64,000 nt of DNA from Massilibacteroides sp. (lineage in GTDB: Bacteria > Bacteroidota > Bacteroidia > Bacteroidales > Tannerellaceae). Position numbers and translations under genes: made by a program. The notes beneath the pieces were generated by a model. It was not told the DNA's origin. It ran no database searches and saw only the letters and a program-made list of their open reading frames with translations. Shown here piece after piece: positions 34,965 to 45,357 of the stretch. How positions within the stretch are numbered: the first letter of the stretch is position 1; each line of letters begins with the position of its first letter. Where the stretch lies: assembly GCA_028708075.1 (NCBI GenBank), contig JAQVZS010000001.1, forward strand, positions 81,319 through 145,318, given 5' to 3'.

Positions 34965-35933
34965 TTAATCTTCTCGGCCGGCTATCGTTTTTATGGAACC
35001 GTCGGGCAGATATTCTAACTCCACGACCTTTAAGCTGCGTAGCCAGGTTTTTCCGTTTGAAGGTACGCAATCATGGTGAAACAAATACCATTTTCCTTTA
35101 AATTCTACAATTGCGTGGTGCGTTGTCCACCCCACAACCGGTGTTAAGATAACACCCTGATATGTAAATGGCCCGTACGGATTATCACCCGTTGCGTAAC
35201 AAAGCAGGTGGGTGTCTCCTGTGGAATAGGAATAATAGTATTTCCCCTTGTATTGATGCATCCAGGAAGCTTCAAAAAAACGACGTTTCGTATCATCGGC
35301 CGTCAAAGGTTTACCGTTTTTGTCCAAGATCAGCACATCGTGCGGTTCCTCCGCGAACTCCAGCATATTCTCGCTGAGTTTGACTATCTTTCCGCAAAGT
35401 GCGGGTTCTTCTCCTTCTGGTAGAATTGCGCATTCCAGTGCTTTATTGTTCCGGTAGCGTTGCAACTGACCGCCCCACAAACCTCCGAAATACATATAAT
35501 ATTCTCCGTTTTCTTCTACTATTGCCGGGTCGATGCTGTAACTGCCTCTGATCGGATCCGGCATCGGGACAAACGGGCCTTCCGGGCGGTCGCTTACCGC
35601 TACACCGATGCGGAAAATATCCGTTTTGTCTTTTAAGGGAAAATACATGTAATACTTTCCGTTTTTACAAGCCACATCACAATCCCAGAGTTGGCGTCCT
35701 GCCCAGGGAATATCTTTAACCTCGAGAACAACTCCATGATCCGTGACTTCCCCGTCGATTTCATCTAAGGAAAAAACATGATAGTCCTTCATGTTAAAAT
35801 GGTCTCCATTATCATTTTCCGGAATACCGCTTTCCCAGTCGTGCGACGGATAAATATACAATCTGTCGTTAAACACATGTACGGCAGGATCTGCCATATA
35901 ATCACCCGGAACTAAATATCTTGCTTTTTTCAT
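34965..35933 (-). CDS. GH43 family enzyme, no signal peptide (xylosidase/arabinofuranosidase)
   Basis: MADPAVHVFNDRLYIYPSHDWES ... AGRQLWDCDVACKNGKYYMYFP ... SIDPAIVEENGEYYMYFGG. Confidence 0.9.
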   Translation of the reverse strand: MKKARYLVPGDYMADPAVHVFNDRLYIYPSHDWESGIPENDNGDHFNMKDYHVFSLDEIDGEVTDHGVVLEVKDIPWAGRQLWDCDVACKNGKYYMYFPLKDKTDIFRIGVAVSDRPEGPFVPMPDPIRGSYSIDPAIVEENGEYYMYFGGLWGGQLQRYRNNKALECAILPEGEEPALCGKIVKLSENMLEFAEEPHDVLILDKNGKPLTADDTKRRFFEASWMHQYKGKYYYSYSTGDTHLLCYATGDNPYGPFTYQGVILTPVVGWTTHHAIVEFKGKWYLFHHDCVPSNGKTWLRSLKVVELEYLPDGSIKTIAGRED

Positions 35934-37072
35934 TTTTGATTTTTTTTTGATTGAGCTATCGTTATAATTTTATTCACAACCACTTTCGGCTGATTGTTTC
36001 TGTCGAAAAGCAATGGATAATCCGTTCGCCCGAATACAGGAAAATTATTTTTCCACGAGTCTTTGTCCGAAATTCCCCACATGGTTACACGTGAGACTTT
36101 ATCCGCGTGTTTCAGGAATAAGCTAAAGAAACCCAGCATGCGTTCGTTCCATTGTTTCTGAACGGAATCCGGAACACCCTCAACATACGGATCCAGTTCG
36201 GCACGATACTTGAAATTTTCCGCAATATCGGCACCCACTCCGGCTTTTGGTGTCGGCAGAATCGATAAATCGAATTCGGTGATCATCACTTTAACCCCTT
36301 CTGAGGCATAGTCTGAAATGGCCGCTTCGTATTCTTCCAGCGAAGGGTTGTCCATACCCACGTGTCCCTGTATACCGATCGCGTCGATACGAATGCCTTT
36401 CTCTTTCAACGAACGGATTAAGCGGACAATTCCTTCCCGCTTACCCGGATACCATTCGTTGTAATCATTGTAATACAATTCGGCTTCCGGATCCGTTTCG
36501 TGTGCGTATTGAAAAGCTAAAGGTATAAATTCTTCTCCCAGAATTTCGTAAAATTTGCTTTTGCGGTAGGACCCATCTTCCATTATCGCCTCGTTTACGA
36601 CATCCCAGCCTTTGATCCGACCTTTATAACGTCCAACAATGCTACTGATATGCTTTTTCATGCGCGCTTTCAGGACTTCGGGCGAAACATTTCCGCCCTT
36701 TTCGTCCACACAAAACCAACGGGACAATTGACTGTGCCAGATCAGGGCATGTCCGACGATAAACATCCCGTTTTGTTCGCCGACTTCGACGAACTTGTCG
36801 GCAAGTGAGAAGTCGAATTCTCCCTCTTCCGGATGAATGACCTCACTCTTCATGCAATTCTCTGCGACAATCGAATTGAATTGTGTTTTTAAGATGCGCA
36901 ATCCCGTCGTGTTTTTTCCTGTAATCAGGTTAGTGTTCAGTGCGGCTCCAATATAAAAACTGTCGCTTAAAGACTCTTTTAATGTTTCTTCTTGTTTCGC
37001 GGTCGAGGGCGAACAAGCGGTGAGCATGGCGGTGGAGCCTACTAAAATCAGTGTGCAAAATTTAAGTTTCAC
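35930..37072 (-). CDS. Endo-1,4-beta-xylanase, GH10, lipoprotein
   Basis: Lipobox MLTAC; GHALIWHSQLSRWF, GWDVVNEAIMEDGSYR acid/base, VMITEFDLSILP nucleophile. Confidence 0.95.
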   Translation of the reverse strand: MKLKFCTLILVGSTAMLTACSPSTAKQEETLKESLSDSFYIGAALNTNLITGKNTTGLRILKTQFNSIVAENCMKSEVIHPEEGEFDFSLADKFVEVGEQNGMFIVGHALIWHSQLSRWFCVDEKGGNVSPEVLKARMKKHISSIVGRYKGRIKGWDVVNEAIMEDGSYRKSKFYEILGEEFIPLAFQYAHETDPEAELYYNDYNEWYPGKREGIVRLIRSLKEKGIRIDAIGIQGHVGMDNPSLEEYEAAISDYASEGVKVMITEFDLSILPTPKAGVGADIAENFKYRAELDPYVEGVPDSVQKQWNERMLGFFSLFLKHADKVSRVTMWGISDKDSWKNNFPVFGRTDYPLLFDRNNQPKVVVNKIITIAQSKKNQK

Positions 37073-37089
37073 AATTTTTATTTTTTTTG

Positions 37090-38580
37090 TTATTCACTTT
37101 TTGACCGTCGTTCGGCTAATTCCAGTTGAATTTTCTCATTTTTCTTTTTGGTGATCGGATAAAAGAACAGGGCGATCATGCTGACAAGGAAAGTCGCCGC
37201 GGGGATAATACCCGAAGTTAATTTGATGCCCATGATTGCCTCTGGAGTTTGAACCGTATTGGCTACGAAGCCAAACGCGTCGATAATCGCTCCGCAAATC
37301 GCTCCTCCCAGTCCCAATCCGGTTTTTAGCGCAAAGACAATGCCTGCAAATACGAATCCTGTCGCTCGGCGAAAGTTCAACCATTCCGAATAGTCTGCCA
37401 CATCGCCCATCATCGCCCAAAGCAAAGGAACAGTAGGCGCGTAAGCTAAACTTTTTAAAATGTTCAGCACGAATAAACCTTCGATATTGGAGGGAGAAAT
37501 CCAGAAGAACAATCCGGTAAAGACTGCCGTTAACGTGAGGCAAACAATGAAGACATCCCGTTTGCCGAAAATACCCGATAAAAAGCCCGATAGTAGGATT
37601 ACACCCAGCAACTGGATGATGGAACCGACCATATTAAAGAGGCTGAATCCGACGGCAAAGACGTTTTCCGGCTGGTAGACGATCAGTCCGAATGCATCCA
37701 GGATTTTTCCACCCAACCCTAAATTACCGACACTTCCCGTTAATCCGATTTGTTTCAGGAAAGCAAATAGAGATTCTTTTTCGACTACATAATTGAAATA
37801 ATAAGACATACTGCTTCCCCACATGGCCAATGTGGTAAATAAAAATAGGGTCAGTATGAACATGGCTTTCCAGGAACGGCTTGATAAAATATCCTTAAAG
37901 TCTTGTTTTATAGATGTTTTTTGATTAGGCGGTGGGGCAATCCGTTCTTTTGTGGTGAAAAACGTGATAATCATCAGAACGACTCCGAGTGCTGCAAATA
38001 TGACAATCGTCCATAACCAGCCTGAAGAAGAATTCGGACTGCCGCCGAACTTTGTTACCAACGGCAATGTTAGTCCCTGTACAATAAATGTTGCGATGGT
38101 TGCCGTCACGAAACGGACGGACGCGATACTTGTCCGTTCTTTGATGTCGCTTGTCATTACGCCGCCCAGCGAAGCATAGGGGGTATTGTTAAACGAATAA
38201 ATTGTCATTAACAAAGTGTAGGTAATCCCGGCATAAATGATCTTTCCCCTTTCGCCCAAGTCTGGTGTTGTAAACGCCAGAACGAAGAATACGGCGAAAG
38301 GAAGCGCTGTCCATAATAGCCAAGGACGGTATTTTCCCCATTTTGTTTGGGTACGGTCGGCAAGAATGCCCACCATCGGATCGACAAACGCGTCGAAGAA
38401 ACGGGCGAACAATAAAATCATTCCGGCAGCTGTTGCTTTAATTCCGAACACATCTGTGTAGAAGAAAAGCTGGAACATCATCATCATCTGAAAGATCAGA
38501 TTCGCGGTTCCGTCTCCTAAACTATAGCCTACTTTTTCGCCGAAGGAGACTTTTTGCGAAGCAATTGTTTTCATGGTCAT
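37090..38580 (-). CDS. GPH/MFS-type glycoside:cation symporter
   Basis: 12-TM protein; EKVGYSLGDGTANLIFQ, DAFVDPMVGILADRTQTKWGKYRPWLL. Confidence 0.92.
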   Translation of the reverse strand: MTMKTIASQKVSFGEKVGYSLGDGTANLIFQMMMMFQLFFYTDVFGIKATAAGMILLFARFFDAFVDPMVGILADRTQTKWGKYRPWLLWTALPFAVFFVLAFTTPDLGERGKIIYAGITYTLLMTIYSFNNTPYASLGGVMTSDIKERTSIASVRFVTATIATFIVQGLTLPLVTKFGGSPNSSSGWLWTIVIFAALGVVLMIITFFTTKERIAPPPNQKTSIKQDFKDILSSRSWKAMFILTLFLFTTLAMWGSSMSYYFNYVVEKESLFAFLKQIGLTGSVGNLGLGGKILDAFGLIVYQPENVFAVGFSLFNMVGSIIQLLGVILLSGFLSGIFGKRDVFIVCLTLTAVFTGLFFWISPSNIEGLFVLNILKSLAYAPTVPLLWAMMGDVADYSEWLNFRRATGFVFAGIVFALKTGLGLGGAICGAIIDAFGFVANTVQTPEAIMGIKLTSGIIPAATFLVSMIALFFYPITKKKNEKIQLELAERRSKSE

Positions 38581-38595
38581 ATTTTAAAAATTTTA

Positions 38596-40527
38596 TTATT
38601 CGGTTTGAAAAGGAGACGCGGGAAGCCCAACATTATTTTTTAAGTTGGCTCCTTCCGGATTGTCTCCCCATGCGTAGCGTACTTTTACAGGTTCGTCGAT
38701 ATCTTCGTTCCACACAATTACGTGCTTGTTTTCTATCCGGGCTTTTGCCCATTTGTATTGGTTGTCTTTACCCGCAATCGCGAATCCTTTCAGTTCGTCG
38801 ATTGGTGCGAAGTTGTCTGTACCTTCCCGAAAAGAAAGAATCACCCGGTTGCCTTCAATCCGCATGGATTGATAAATAGGCCCGTCTGCAACGACTGTTT
38901 TATCACCGTAAACAATCCGTTGAGCTTGTAAGGATAGCCGTTTACCGACATCTTTTTTGTTTAGCGGATGAATGTCGTTCCATTCGCCGAGATCGATGGC
39001 TACCGCTAATCCGGTATTTGGCGTGTCCTGAACGACTCGTTTTTGCTCGTTTCTCAGTTCCGCCCAATTACTATTCTGCGGTTGAGCGGATACTTTCATA
39101 AAATTGGGAAGTTGTACGATGAGAAAAGGTAATTTTGGATTGTTCCAAAAACATCTCCAATCTCGAATCAGGGAAGTCAGTAGTGAATAGTATTCGTGTG
39201 GCCGGCCGGTATTTGTTTCACCCTGATACCAGATGACTCCTTTAAAGGTGTTATTTCGGAGCGGTGCGATCATCGCGTTGTAAAAGCCTGTTGGCCGTTG
39301 TTGATAAGTCCCGACACCTTGCAAAGCCGGCATGCGAGTTCCTATCGAATATTTCCAGTCTTTTCTTAGGTCGATCTCACTGTTTTTAAGAATAAGTTTA
39401 TACAATTTGTCGTCTACAAACTCCGGAAATCCGGAATAGCTGATTAAACGGATGGTAATTGTATTTTTGCCGGGTTTCAGCAACTCTTTGGAAACCGTAT
39501 AAATTCGTGGCGGGTATTGGTAAGCCACCGTTCCGACAAAAGAGCCGTTGACAAAGACGGAATCGGCGTCCACAATGCATCCCAGACGTAGGATGGCGTC
39601 TTCTTCCACTTGCTCGACCGATAATTCTATGGTTTTGCGGAACCAGAACGAGCCGTTTACAAACCCCGATGCGTCGTGTGCCCAAGTTTTGTCCGACAGA
39701 TCGGTTTCTTTCCACAAATGGTCGTCGTACTTTGGATCATACCATTGGGGAGTCTCGCGCAGTCCTGGATCTTCTTTATATAAGATGGTATTCCATAAAT
39801 CCCTACGTTCCCCATCTAATTTTCGGGTGTTTTCGACATACGTGTCGAAGCGGTGTAAATCGCGGTCATGCAGATATTGTGGAAAATCTTTCAGCCCGTT
39901 TTCGCTGATCCAGGATTCGATAGGGGATCCGCCGACGGATGAGTTGATGATTCCAACCGGGACTTTTGTTTTTTCATATAGGTCTTTTGCAAAAAAATAA
40001 CAGACCGCGGAAAAAGAAAGTGCGTTTTCAGGTGTTAATTGTTGCCAGGCAACTTCTTTTATCTCGCGTTGCGGTTGATGATAGTTTTCTGCAATGGGTG
40101 TTTTGACATAGCGGATGTTAGAGTTGGTATATTCTTCAACTTCCGAAGCATAAAGATCCAGAACCCGTTTGATAGGTAATTCCATATTCGATTGCCCCGA
40201 GCACAGCCATAGGTCGCCAACCAAAATATCTTTTATCCGAAGGTCGTTGACCGACATGTCGTATGGTCCTCCCGCTTCCGTCGGTGACAAGGTCAGTTTC
40301 CATTCACCACCGGCGTCAGCAATGGTCTGATACGTTTTGTTCAGGAATTTAATAAGAACAATTTCCCCGGCATCTGCCGTACCCCAAATTATGATGTCTT
40401 GATTCCGTTGAAGAACCATTCCGTCGGAAATCAAAACAGGTAGTTTAACCTCTGCTTCGCACCAATGTGCAAAGCAAAAGAGTAAACTAACATTTAAAAC
40501 TAATCTATAAAAAAAGGAATTTTTCAT
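38596..40527 (-). CDS. Sialate O-acetylesterase-like SGNH esterase (probable acetylxylan esterase)
   Basis: LICSDGMVLQRN-type N-terminus (LISDGMVLQRNQDIIIWG), GDLWLCSGQSNMELPI, FKGVIWYQGETNTGRPHEY, NDIHPLNK. Confidence 0.9.
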   Translation of the reverse strand: MKNSFFYRLVLNVSLLFCFAHWCEAEVKLPVLISDGMVLQRNQDIIIWGTADAGEIVLIKFLNKTYQTIADAGGEWKLTLSPTEAGGPYDMSVNDLRIKDILVGDLWLCSGQSNMELPIKRVLDLYASEVEEYTNSNIRYVKTPIAENYHQPQREIKEVAWQQLTPENALSFSAVCYFFAKDLYEKTKVPVGIINSSVGGSPIESWISENGLKDFPQYLHDRDLHRFDTYVENTRKLDGERRDLWNTILYKEDPGLRETPQWYDPKYDDHLWKETDLSDKTWAHDASGFVNGSFWFRKTIELSVEQVEEDAILRLGCIVDADSVFVNGSFVGTVAYQYPPRIYTVSKELLKPGKNTITIRLISYSGFPEFVDDKLYKLILKNSEIDLRKDWKYSIGTRMPALQGVGTYQQRPTGFYNAMIAPLRNNTFKGVIWYQGETNTGRPHEYYSLLTSLIRDWRCFWNNPKLPFLIVQLPNFMKVSAQPQNSNWAELRNEQKRVVQDTPNTGLAVAIDLGEWNDIHPLNKKDVGKRLSLQAQRIVYGDKTVVADGPIYQSMRIEGNRVILSFREGTDNFAPIDELKGFAIAGKDNQYKWAKARIENKHVIVWNEDIDEPVKVRYAWGDNPEGANLKNNVGLPASPFQTE

Positions 40528-40540
40528 GAGCTATGATGCG

Positions 40541-43042
40541 TTAATTTTTTAATCCACTCTCAGGAGGCCCTAAATATGAAGGTTTTACACCGCCGGTATC
40601 GATCACGATTTTTTGCAATACGATTCCCGGATCAAGCGGTCTGAAACGTAGAGTCCATTTGCCTGACGACAGAATATGATGTTTCGTTGCTGTTCGGATG
40701 ATACTTTCCGCCTGCCATTGTCCTAGTTCTCCCCGGTAATGTCCGTTGAAGTTGACTGTTTGTTCTTTCCCGCCAGCTAAAGAAACGGCATAGCTTAATC
40801 CTTTGTTCCCATTGAAGTTTAGAGTAGGCGAGACATATATCTCGATCGAAACTTCACCTGCAGAAGAAAATTCGATGTCGTATTCTAAATAGGTGTTTTC
40901 GTCCGGGATTTTTATAACGGGCGTAGTTGTTACTGCTGAAACTGTTTTCCCCAGATCCGGGATAACCATCCAGCGCGTTTCACCCGGCTGACTTTTTCTT
41001 GAAAAATGAGCAGCTTCGATGGAAATGTAATTGTCTTTTTCCAAGAAAAGAGGAGAGGAGGTCTTTGGGGGTTCAGGAACATAAAAGACTTCCGGCATCA
41101 CATTGAAAGGTGGTTGTTGCCAATACGTATATCCGATATGTGTTTGCGACATCATGTGATTCCATTTTCCGTTTGCGATAGCAGTATGGTAATGTTCCGT
41201 GAGAAGAGAATCTCTTTTAAAATACGCTTTTGCCCGGTCTGCCCACTGATTGGCATTCGGATCGTTCTTTTTTGCCAGATCTCGATTCATCGCAACGGCA
41301 TAATATAGGTCGTACAGATTCGAACAGGCTTGTACGGGATATAAAACCAATTGGTCGTATGCCTCTTTTACGTCGTCAGGCAAGAAGTAATTCAACTTCA
41401 TCGCGTCAAATAATAAGTCGCTGTATTCATTTCGGACACGTTCGAATTCATTGTAATGATGCAGACTGTATGTTTTTGAGTTCAACAGTTCCGGAGTAAC
41501 CCGCCTGTTGTATTTTGTGTATAAATTGATTAGACGGGCAGCTTCTTTTGCATAAACTTCGCCGAACTGACGTGCGCAGAAAGCTTCCGTATGTTTCAGT
41601 AGATTGGTTTCATTAAAACGATCCGGATCCCAAGCCATATCCAGGAAAAACTGAATTGGATATTCCATCGGCTTCAAATCTCCTACATTAACAACCCACA
41701 ATTCCTTTACTCCATAACGATAAGTCAGATTCATCTGTTCCCAGATACGGGGCACCTGAGAAACGTTCAGCCATTTATAATTGCGCGGTCCGCCTACATA
41801 ATCGAAATGATAATACATGCCGTAGCCTCCTTTCCGAGGTTTTGTATTCGGATCAGGCAGTTTGCGCACATTCCCCCAATTATCGTCGCAAAGAAGCAAC
41901 GTTACATCGTCCGGCACGCGCATCCCTTTATCATAATAATCCTGAACTTCTTTATATAGCGCCCAGACCTGAGGTGTTTCCGTTATTTTTTTCTGTGTGA
42001 CATTGGCAATGATTCGGCGTTGATCTTTTACGATTCTTTCCAGTAATGAGATGTTGGCTTCTTCGCTCATCGGCTCGTCACCATCTCCACGCATACCGAT
42101 AGTCACCACCGTTTCATGATCTTTCATGCGTTCCATTCCGTCTGTCCAAAACTTTTTCAAGGTTGTGGCGTTTTTTGTATAATCCCATGTGCCACTGCCA
42201 TAGCGTCTCCATTCATCGTGCGCTCTTCCCAGCGGTTCATGGTGAGAGGTGCCGATGACAATCCCCATTTCGTCCGCCAGCGATCCATTCAACGGATCGT
42301 CGTCATAAAAGGCGCTTCCCCACATGGCCGGCCAAAGAAAATTTCCTTTCAGGCGAAGAATTAATTCGAAGACTTTTTCATAAAACGAATGATTGAAACC
42401 ACCGAAAGTTTCGCTTGCCCAACTGCTTAGCGCCGGCGCCTCGTCGTTTAAAAAAATACCCCGGAATCTTATTGCAGGTTCACCGGCCGTATAGGATCCT
42501 TTTTGAAAGTAAAGATTCTCCTGCTTTCGTATGGGAACATCCGCCCAATAATACCAAGGCGATACCCCGATCTGGTTGGATAATTCATAAATACCGTAGA
42601 TTGTGCCACGTTTGTCACTTCCGGCAATGACCAGTGCCTCGTCTATGCCTGAAAATGGTTTCGACACACATTGGATTAAAAATTTTTCCTTTTTGTTTTC
42701 TAATGCGTTTTTATTTATTTTTTTTTCTTTAATCAATTGGTCGATCCATTGGTTTTTACCGACTGTCCCAATCAATAATACGCGTTTATCCGGGGATAAA
42801 ATCGTATCATAGAGAACCGGTTCGTTTCCGGTCACTTGTTTAAAATCATTTCTTAATGTGTTGATAGCCCGGATGACGCCCGGAAAATCATTTTGGTCAA
42901 TATAAATAGGAATAGTCAACGTGTTTTGGGTTAACACAAACGTTTCGTTTGTCTTTTGGGGGACAATGAATCGTGCTGTTTGTCCGAAAAGACAAACAGA
43001 TAATAATAAAAAAAGAAAGAAAGTCAATATCGTTCTGTTCAT
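40541..43042 (-). CDS. Alpha-glucuronidase, GH115
   Basis: 833 aa; RGIFLNDEAPALSSWASETFGG, LKGNFLWPAMWGSAFYDDDPLNGSLADEMGIVIGTSHHEPLGRAHDEWRR, TIGMRGDGDEPM. Confidence 0.94.
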   Translation of the reverse strand: MNRTILTFFLFLLLSVCLFGQTARFIVPQKTNETFVLTQNTLTIPIYIDQNDFPGVIRAINTLRNDFKQVTGNEPVLYDTILSPDKRVLLIGTVGKNQWIDQLIKEKKINKNALENKKEKFLIQCVSKPFSGIDEALVIAGSDKRGTIYGIYELSNQIGVSPWYYWADVPIRKQENLYFQKGSYTAGEPAIRFRGIFLNDEAPALSSWASETFGGFNHSFYEKVFELILRLKGNFLWPAMWGSAFYDDDPLNGSLADEMGIVIGTSHHEPLGRAHDEWRRYGSGTWDYTKNATTLKKFWTDGMERMKDHETVVTIGMRGDGDEPMSEEANISLLERIVKDQRRIIANVTQKKITETPQVWALYKEVQDYYDKGMRVPDDVTLLLCDDNWGNVRKLPDPNTKPRKGGYGMYYHFDYVGGPRNYKWLNVSQVPRIWEQMNLTYRYGVKELWVVNVGDLKPMEYPIQFFLDMAWDPDRFNETNLLKHTEAFCARQFGEVYAKEAARLINLYTKYNRRVTPELLNSKTYSLHHYNEFERVRNEYSDLLFDAMKLNYFLPDDVKEAYDQLVLYPVQACSNLYDLYYAVAMNRDLAKKNDPNANQWADRAKAYFKRDSLLTEHYHTAIANGKWNHMMSQTHIGYTYWQQPPFNVMPEVFYVPEPPKTSSPLFLEKDNYISIEAAHFSRKSQPGETRWMVIPDLGKTVSAVTTTPVIKIPDENTYLEYDIEFSSAGEVSIEIYVSPTLNFNGNKGLSYAVSLAGGKEQTVNFNGHYRGELGQWQAESIIRTATKHHILSSGKWTLRFRPLDPGIVLQKIVIDTGGVKPSYLGPPESGLKN

Positions 43043-43126
43043 AAATGTGATTGCTTAGATTGGGCTTTTGCTAAACCGGACAAATTCACCACTCTAAAGA
43101 ATTGTTTTTATAAGAAAAACTGTTTA

Positions 43127-43163
43127 AATACGAGACAAAAGTGATCCACTTTTGTCTCGTATT
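43127..43163. terminator. Perfect 17-bp stem, 3-nt loop hairpin
   Basis: AATACGAGACAAAAGTG-ATC-CACTTTTGTCTCGTATT. Confidence 0.75.
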
Positions 43164-43187
43164 GGTAATTAAATCAAAAAACAGACA

Positions 43188-43247
43188 TTAATTATAGCCT
43201 GGATTTTGATAAGCATCTTTTTCGTTTTCCGTCATTTCCAACGATAC
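43188..43247 (-). pseudogene. Relic of a SusD/RagB-family C-terminus
   Basis: Minus-strand frame encodes VSLEMTENEKDAYQNPGYN* preceded by an in-frame TAA; QNPGY near the stop is typical of SusD-family C-termini. Confidence 0.6.
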
Positions 43248-43271
43248 ATTTTAATTGTTACAAATTGTTTA

Positions 43272-45008
43272 TTAATGATTGGTTTTTACAGCATAAAGTC
43301 CGATAGTAGAACCCGTGAAACCACCGGCCACAGCTGTCGACAGAGGTTTTGCGTCGATTGAATCGCATAACATTTCCCATTCTCCTTCCCCACAGCGGTA
43401 ATAAAAGCTGTAAAAAGTTCCGGAAGAAATCACTTTCAGATAAACAGGCGCTCCTTTGGGGGCTTTGATTATTCTTTCTGTTTCAGGGATAGATTTGGAG
43501 CCGACTGTTTGATTTAAACCTACAATCTTTTGCCCATCTTTTTGTCCGATTGAAAAGAAATACTGATTTTTTTCGTTTTTAAAGAGTAAGATCCCGGCTT
43601 TTTCTTGTTCTGTTTCCGGATCGAATTCGATGCTGGTCGTACATTCGAATTGATGATGTTGCATACGTCGCGTGACAAACGCCGGTGTTTTTTTCTCTGT
43701 AGCTGATATATCCGAACATACTAATTGCAGAAAGCCCGGCTCGTTTGTTAACGAATATAAATCGGAAGCAGGAGCTCTCAGGGTGAGCCATTCCATGCCC
43801 AGCGCAGTTTTGTCGAAATCGTCTTTCCATATGAAGTTCCCGAAAGTTACGTTCTCGTTTCGTTTTACGCCGTCTCTTTTTAGTACTAAAGGAATCAGAT
43901 CATCTCCCTGTGTCATATACGGAAATCCGTCGTCGCTCCACTTTACGGGCATCATGAATGTCTCCCTCCCCAAGTTCTCAAATTCATTATTTATCGGTCT
44001 ACAGGCTAGAAAAACAGCCCACCAATCTCCTTCTTTGGTTTGGATCAAATCCGCATGTCCGGCGCACGTAATTGGGTCGGGACGATCCGGTGCAAGATGT
44101 TTTTGCGTCAGAATTGGATTTTTTTCCCACGGTGTAAAGTCACCCATAGGAGCGTTTCCGCTGAAAATAACTTCCGTATGATTTGTTCCTGTTCCGCCTT
44201 CGGCCGCCATCAAATAATACTTGCCATTGATTTTATACATGTGCGGACCTTCGATCCAGATTGGTTTTTCCGCTAGATTTACGCCTCCGTTCACTAACAT
44301 TTTCCACGAACCTTTCGTTTGGTCTGTTTCCACGTCGAATTCGCGGATGCGAATCGAACGATGACCGTCGTACAACTCTTTGCCGTCCATGCCGTCGTTG
44401 TTAATAATATAGGCGCGTCCGTCTTCATCAAAGAAAAACGACGGATCGATACCACCGACTTCCGGTAAGAAAATCGGATCTGACCAGGAATCGAACGGGT
44501 CTTTTGTTTTAACAAAGAAGTTCCCGGCTCCTACATTCGTGGTTATCATATAATATGTTTGGTTGTGGGGATTGTAGCTGATGGCCGGGGCAAAAATTCC
44601 ACCGCTTATATGCTGTCCTTCCATGTTAAGCAGTTGAGACGGACGGTCTAAAACATACCCTATTTGTTCCCAGTTTACCAAATCCGTGCTGTGGAATATC
44701 GGAACTCCCGGATAGTATGTAAAAGTAGAAGTAACTAAGAAATAGTCTGTCCCGTTTGTACATATACTCGGATCTGAATACCAGCCCGGCAGGATGGGAT
44801 TGTAAAACTGATCCTCTTCTGTCAAAGGATGGTTATTATAGTAATTGTCGTTTCCGACATACGCGAAATAATCGAAGTAAGCGACGGATTCTCCATTCTC
44901 GTTTACCTGTTTTTTCGAGTTTTGGTTTACAGAACACCCAGGTAAAATGAGTGATAAAACGAGCAAACTAAAAAAAAAGTTTATGCGAAAACTGTGTTTC
45001 TTTTTCAT
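43272..45008 (-). CDS. GH43 family lipoprotein
   Basis: Lipobox LILPGC; FYNPILPGWYSDPSICTNGTDYFLVTSTFTYYPGVPIFHSTDLVNWE. Confidence 0.92.
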   Translation of the reverse strand: MKKKHSFRINFFFSLLVLSLILPGCSVNQNSKKQVNENGESVAYFDYFAYVGNDNYYNNHPLTEEDQFYNPILPGWYSDPSICTNGTDYFLVTSTFTYYPGVPIFHSTDLVNWEQIGYVLDRPSQLLNMEGQHISGGIFAPAISYNPHNQTYYMITTNVGAGNFFVKTKDPFDSWSDPIFLPEVGGIDPSFFFDEDGRAYIINNDGMDGKELYDGHRSIRIREFDVETDQTKGSWKMLVNGGVNLAEKPIWIEGPHMYKINGKYYLMAAEGGTGTNHTEVIFSGNAPMGDFTPWEKNPILTQKHLAPDRPDPITCAGHADLIQTKEGDWWAVFLACRPINNEFENLGRETFMMPVKWSDDGFPYMTQGDDLIPLVLKRDGVKRNENVTFGNFIWKDDFDKTALGMEWLTLRAPASDLYSLTNEPGFLQLVCSDISATEKKTPAFVTRRMQHHQFECTTSIEFDPETEQEKAGILLFKNEKNQYFFSIGQKDGQKIVGLNQTVGSKSIPETERIIKAPKGAPVYLKVISSGTFYSFYYRCGEGEWEMLCDSIDAKPLSTAVAGGFTGSTIGLYAVKTNH

Positions 45009-45051
45009 GATAGTTTAAATTTTCAGATAAGTATAAATCGTATGACTTTTG

Positions 45052-45059
45052 CAAATATA
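45052..45059 (-). promoter_or_regulatory. -7 box of the nine-gene xylan operon
   Basis: CAAATATA on + (TATATTTG on -), 43 bp upstream of the GH43 ATG. Confidence 0.55.
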
Positions 45060-45294
45060 CCGAGGCTGTATTCTCTCTGTATGGGTTTTTGATACTGATG
45101 TTTTATTTCGTGAAACATATTGCTTCGAATTTGTAACAAAAAATTATATATATAGTACAATAATTATCATAGTTCCTTGATTTATTGTGAGTTTTCCGTT
45201 TCGGAGGATGGATCGTGTCTTGAAAAGTTTACTTAAAGAAAGTGTTTTTTCTACGTAACCGCTCAGATGTTATTCTTTATTTAAATATAATCGC

Positions 45295-45302
45295 TATATT
45301 TG
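45295..45302 (+). promoter_or_regulatory. -7 box of the HTCS gene
   Basis: TATATTTG, 55 bp upstream of ATG 45358. Confidence 0.5.
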
Positions 45303-45357
45303 TGTTTTACAGAATTAGCGGTAGATTTACACTCAATATTATGAAAATCCACTGGTT

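Noticed and set aside
39548-40000. 150-aa plus-strand ORF within the SGNH esterase gene
   Set aside because: Antisense to a well-supported CDS; composition looks like a shadow frame.
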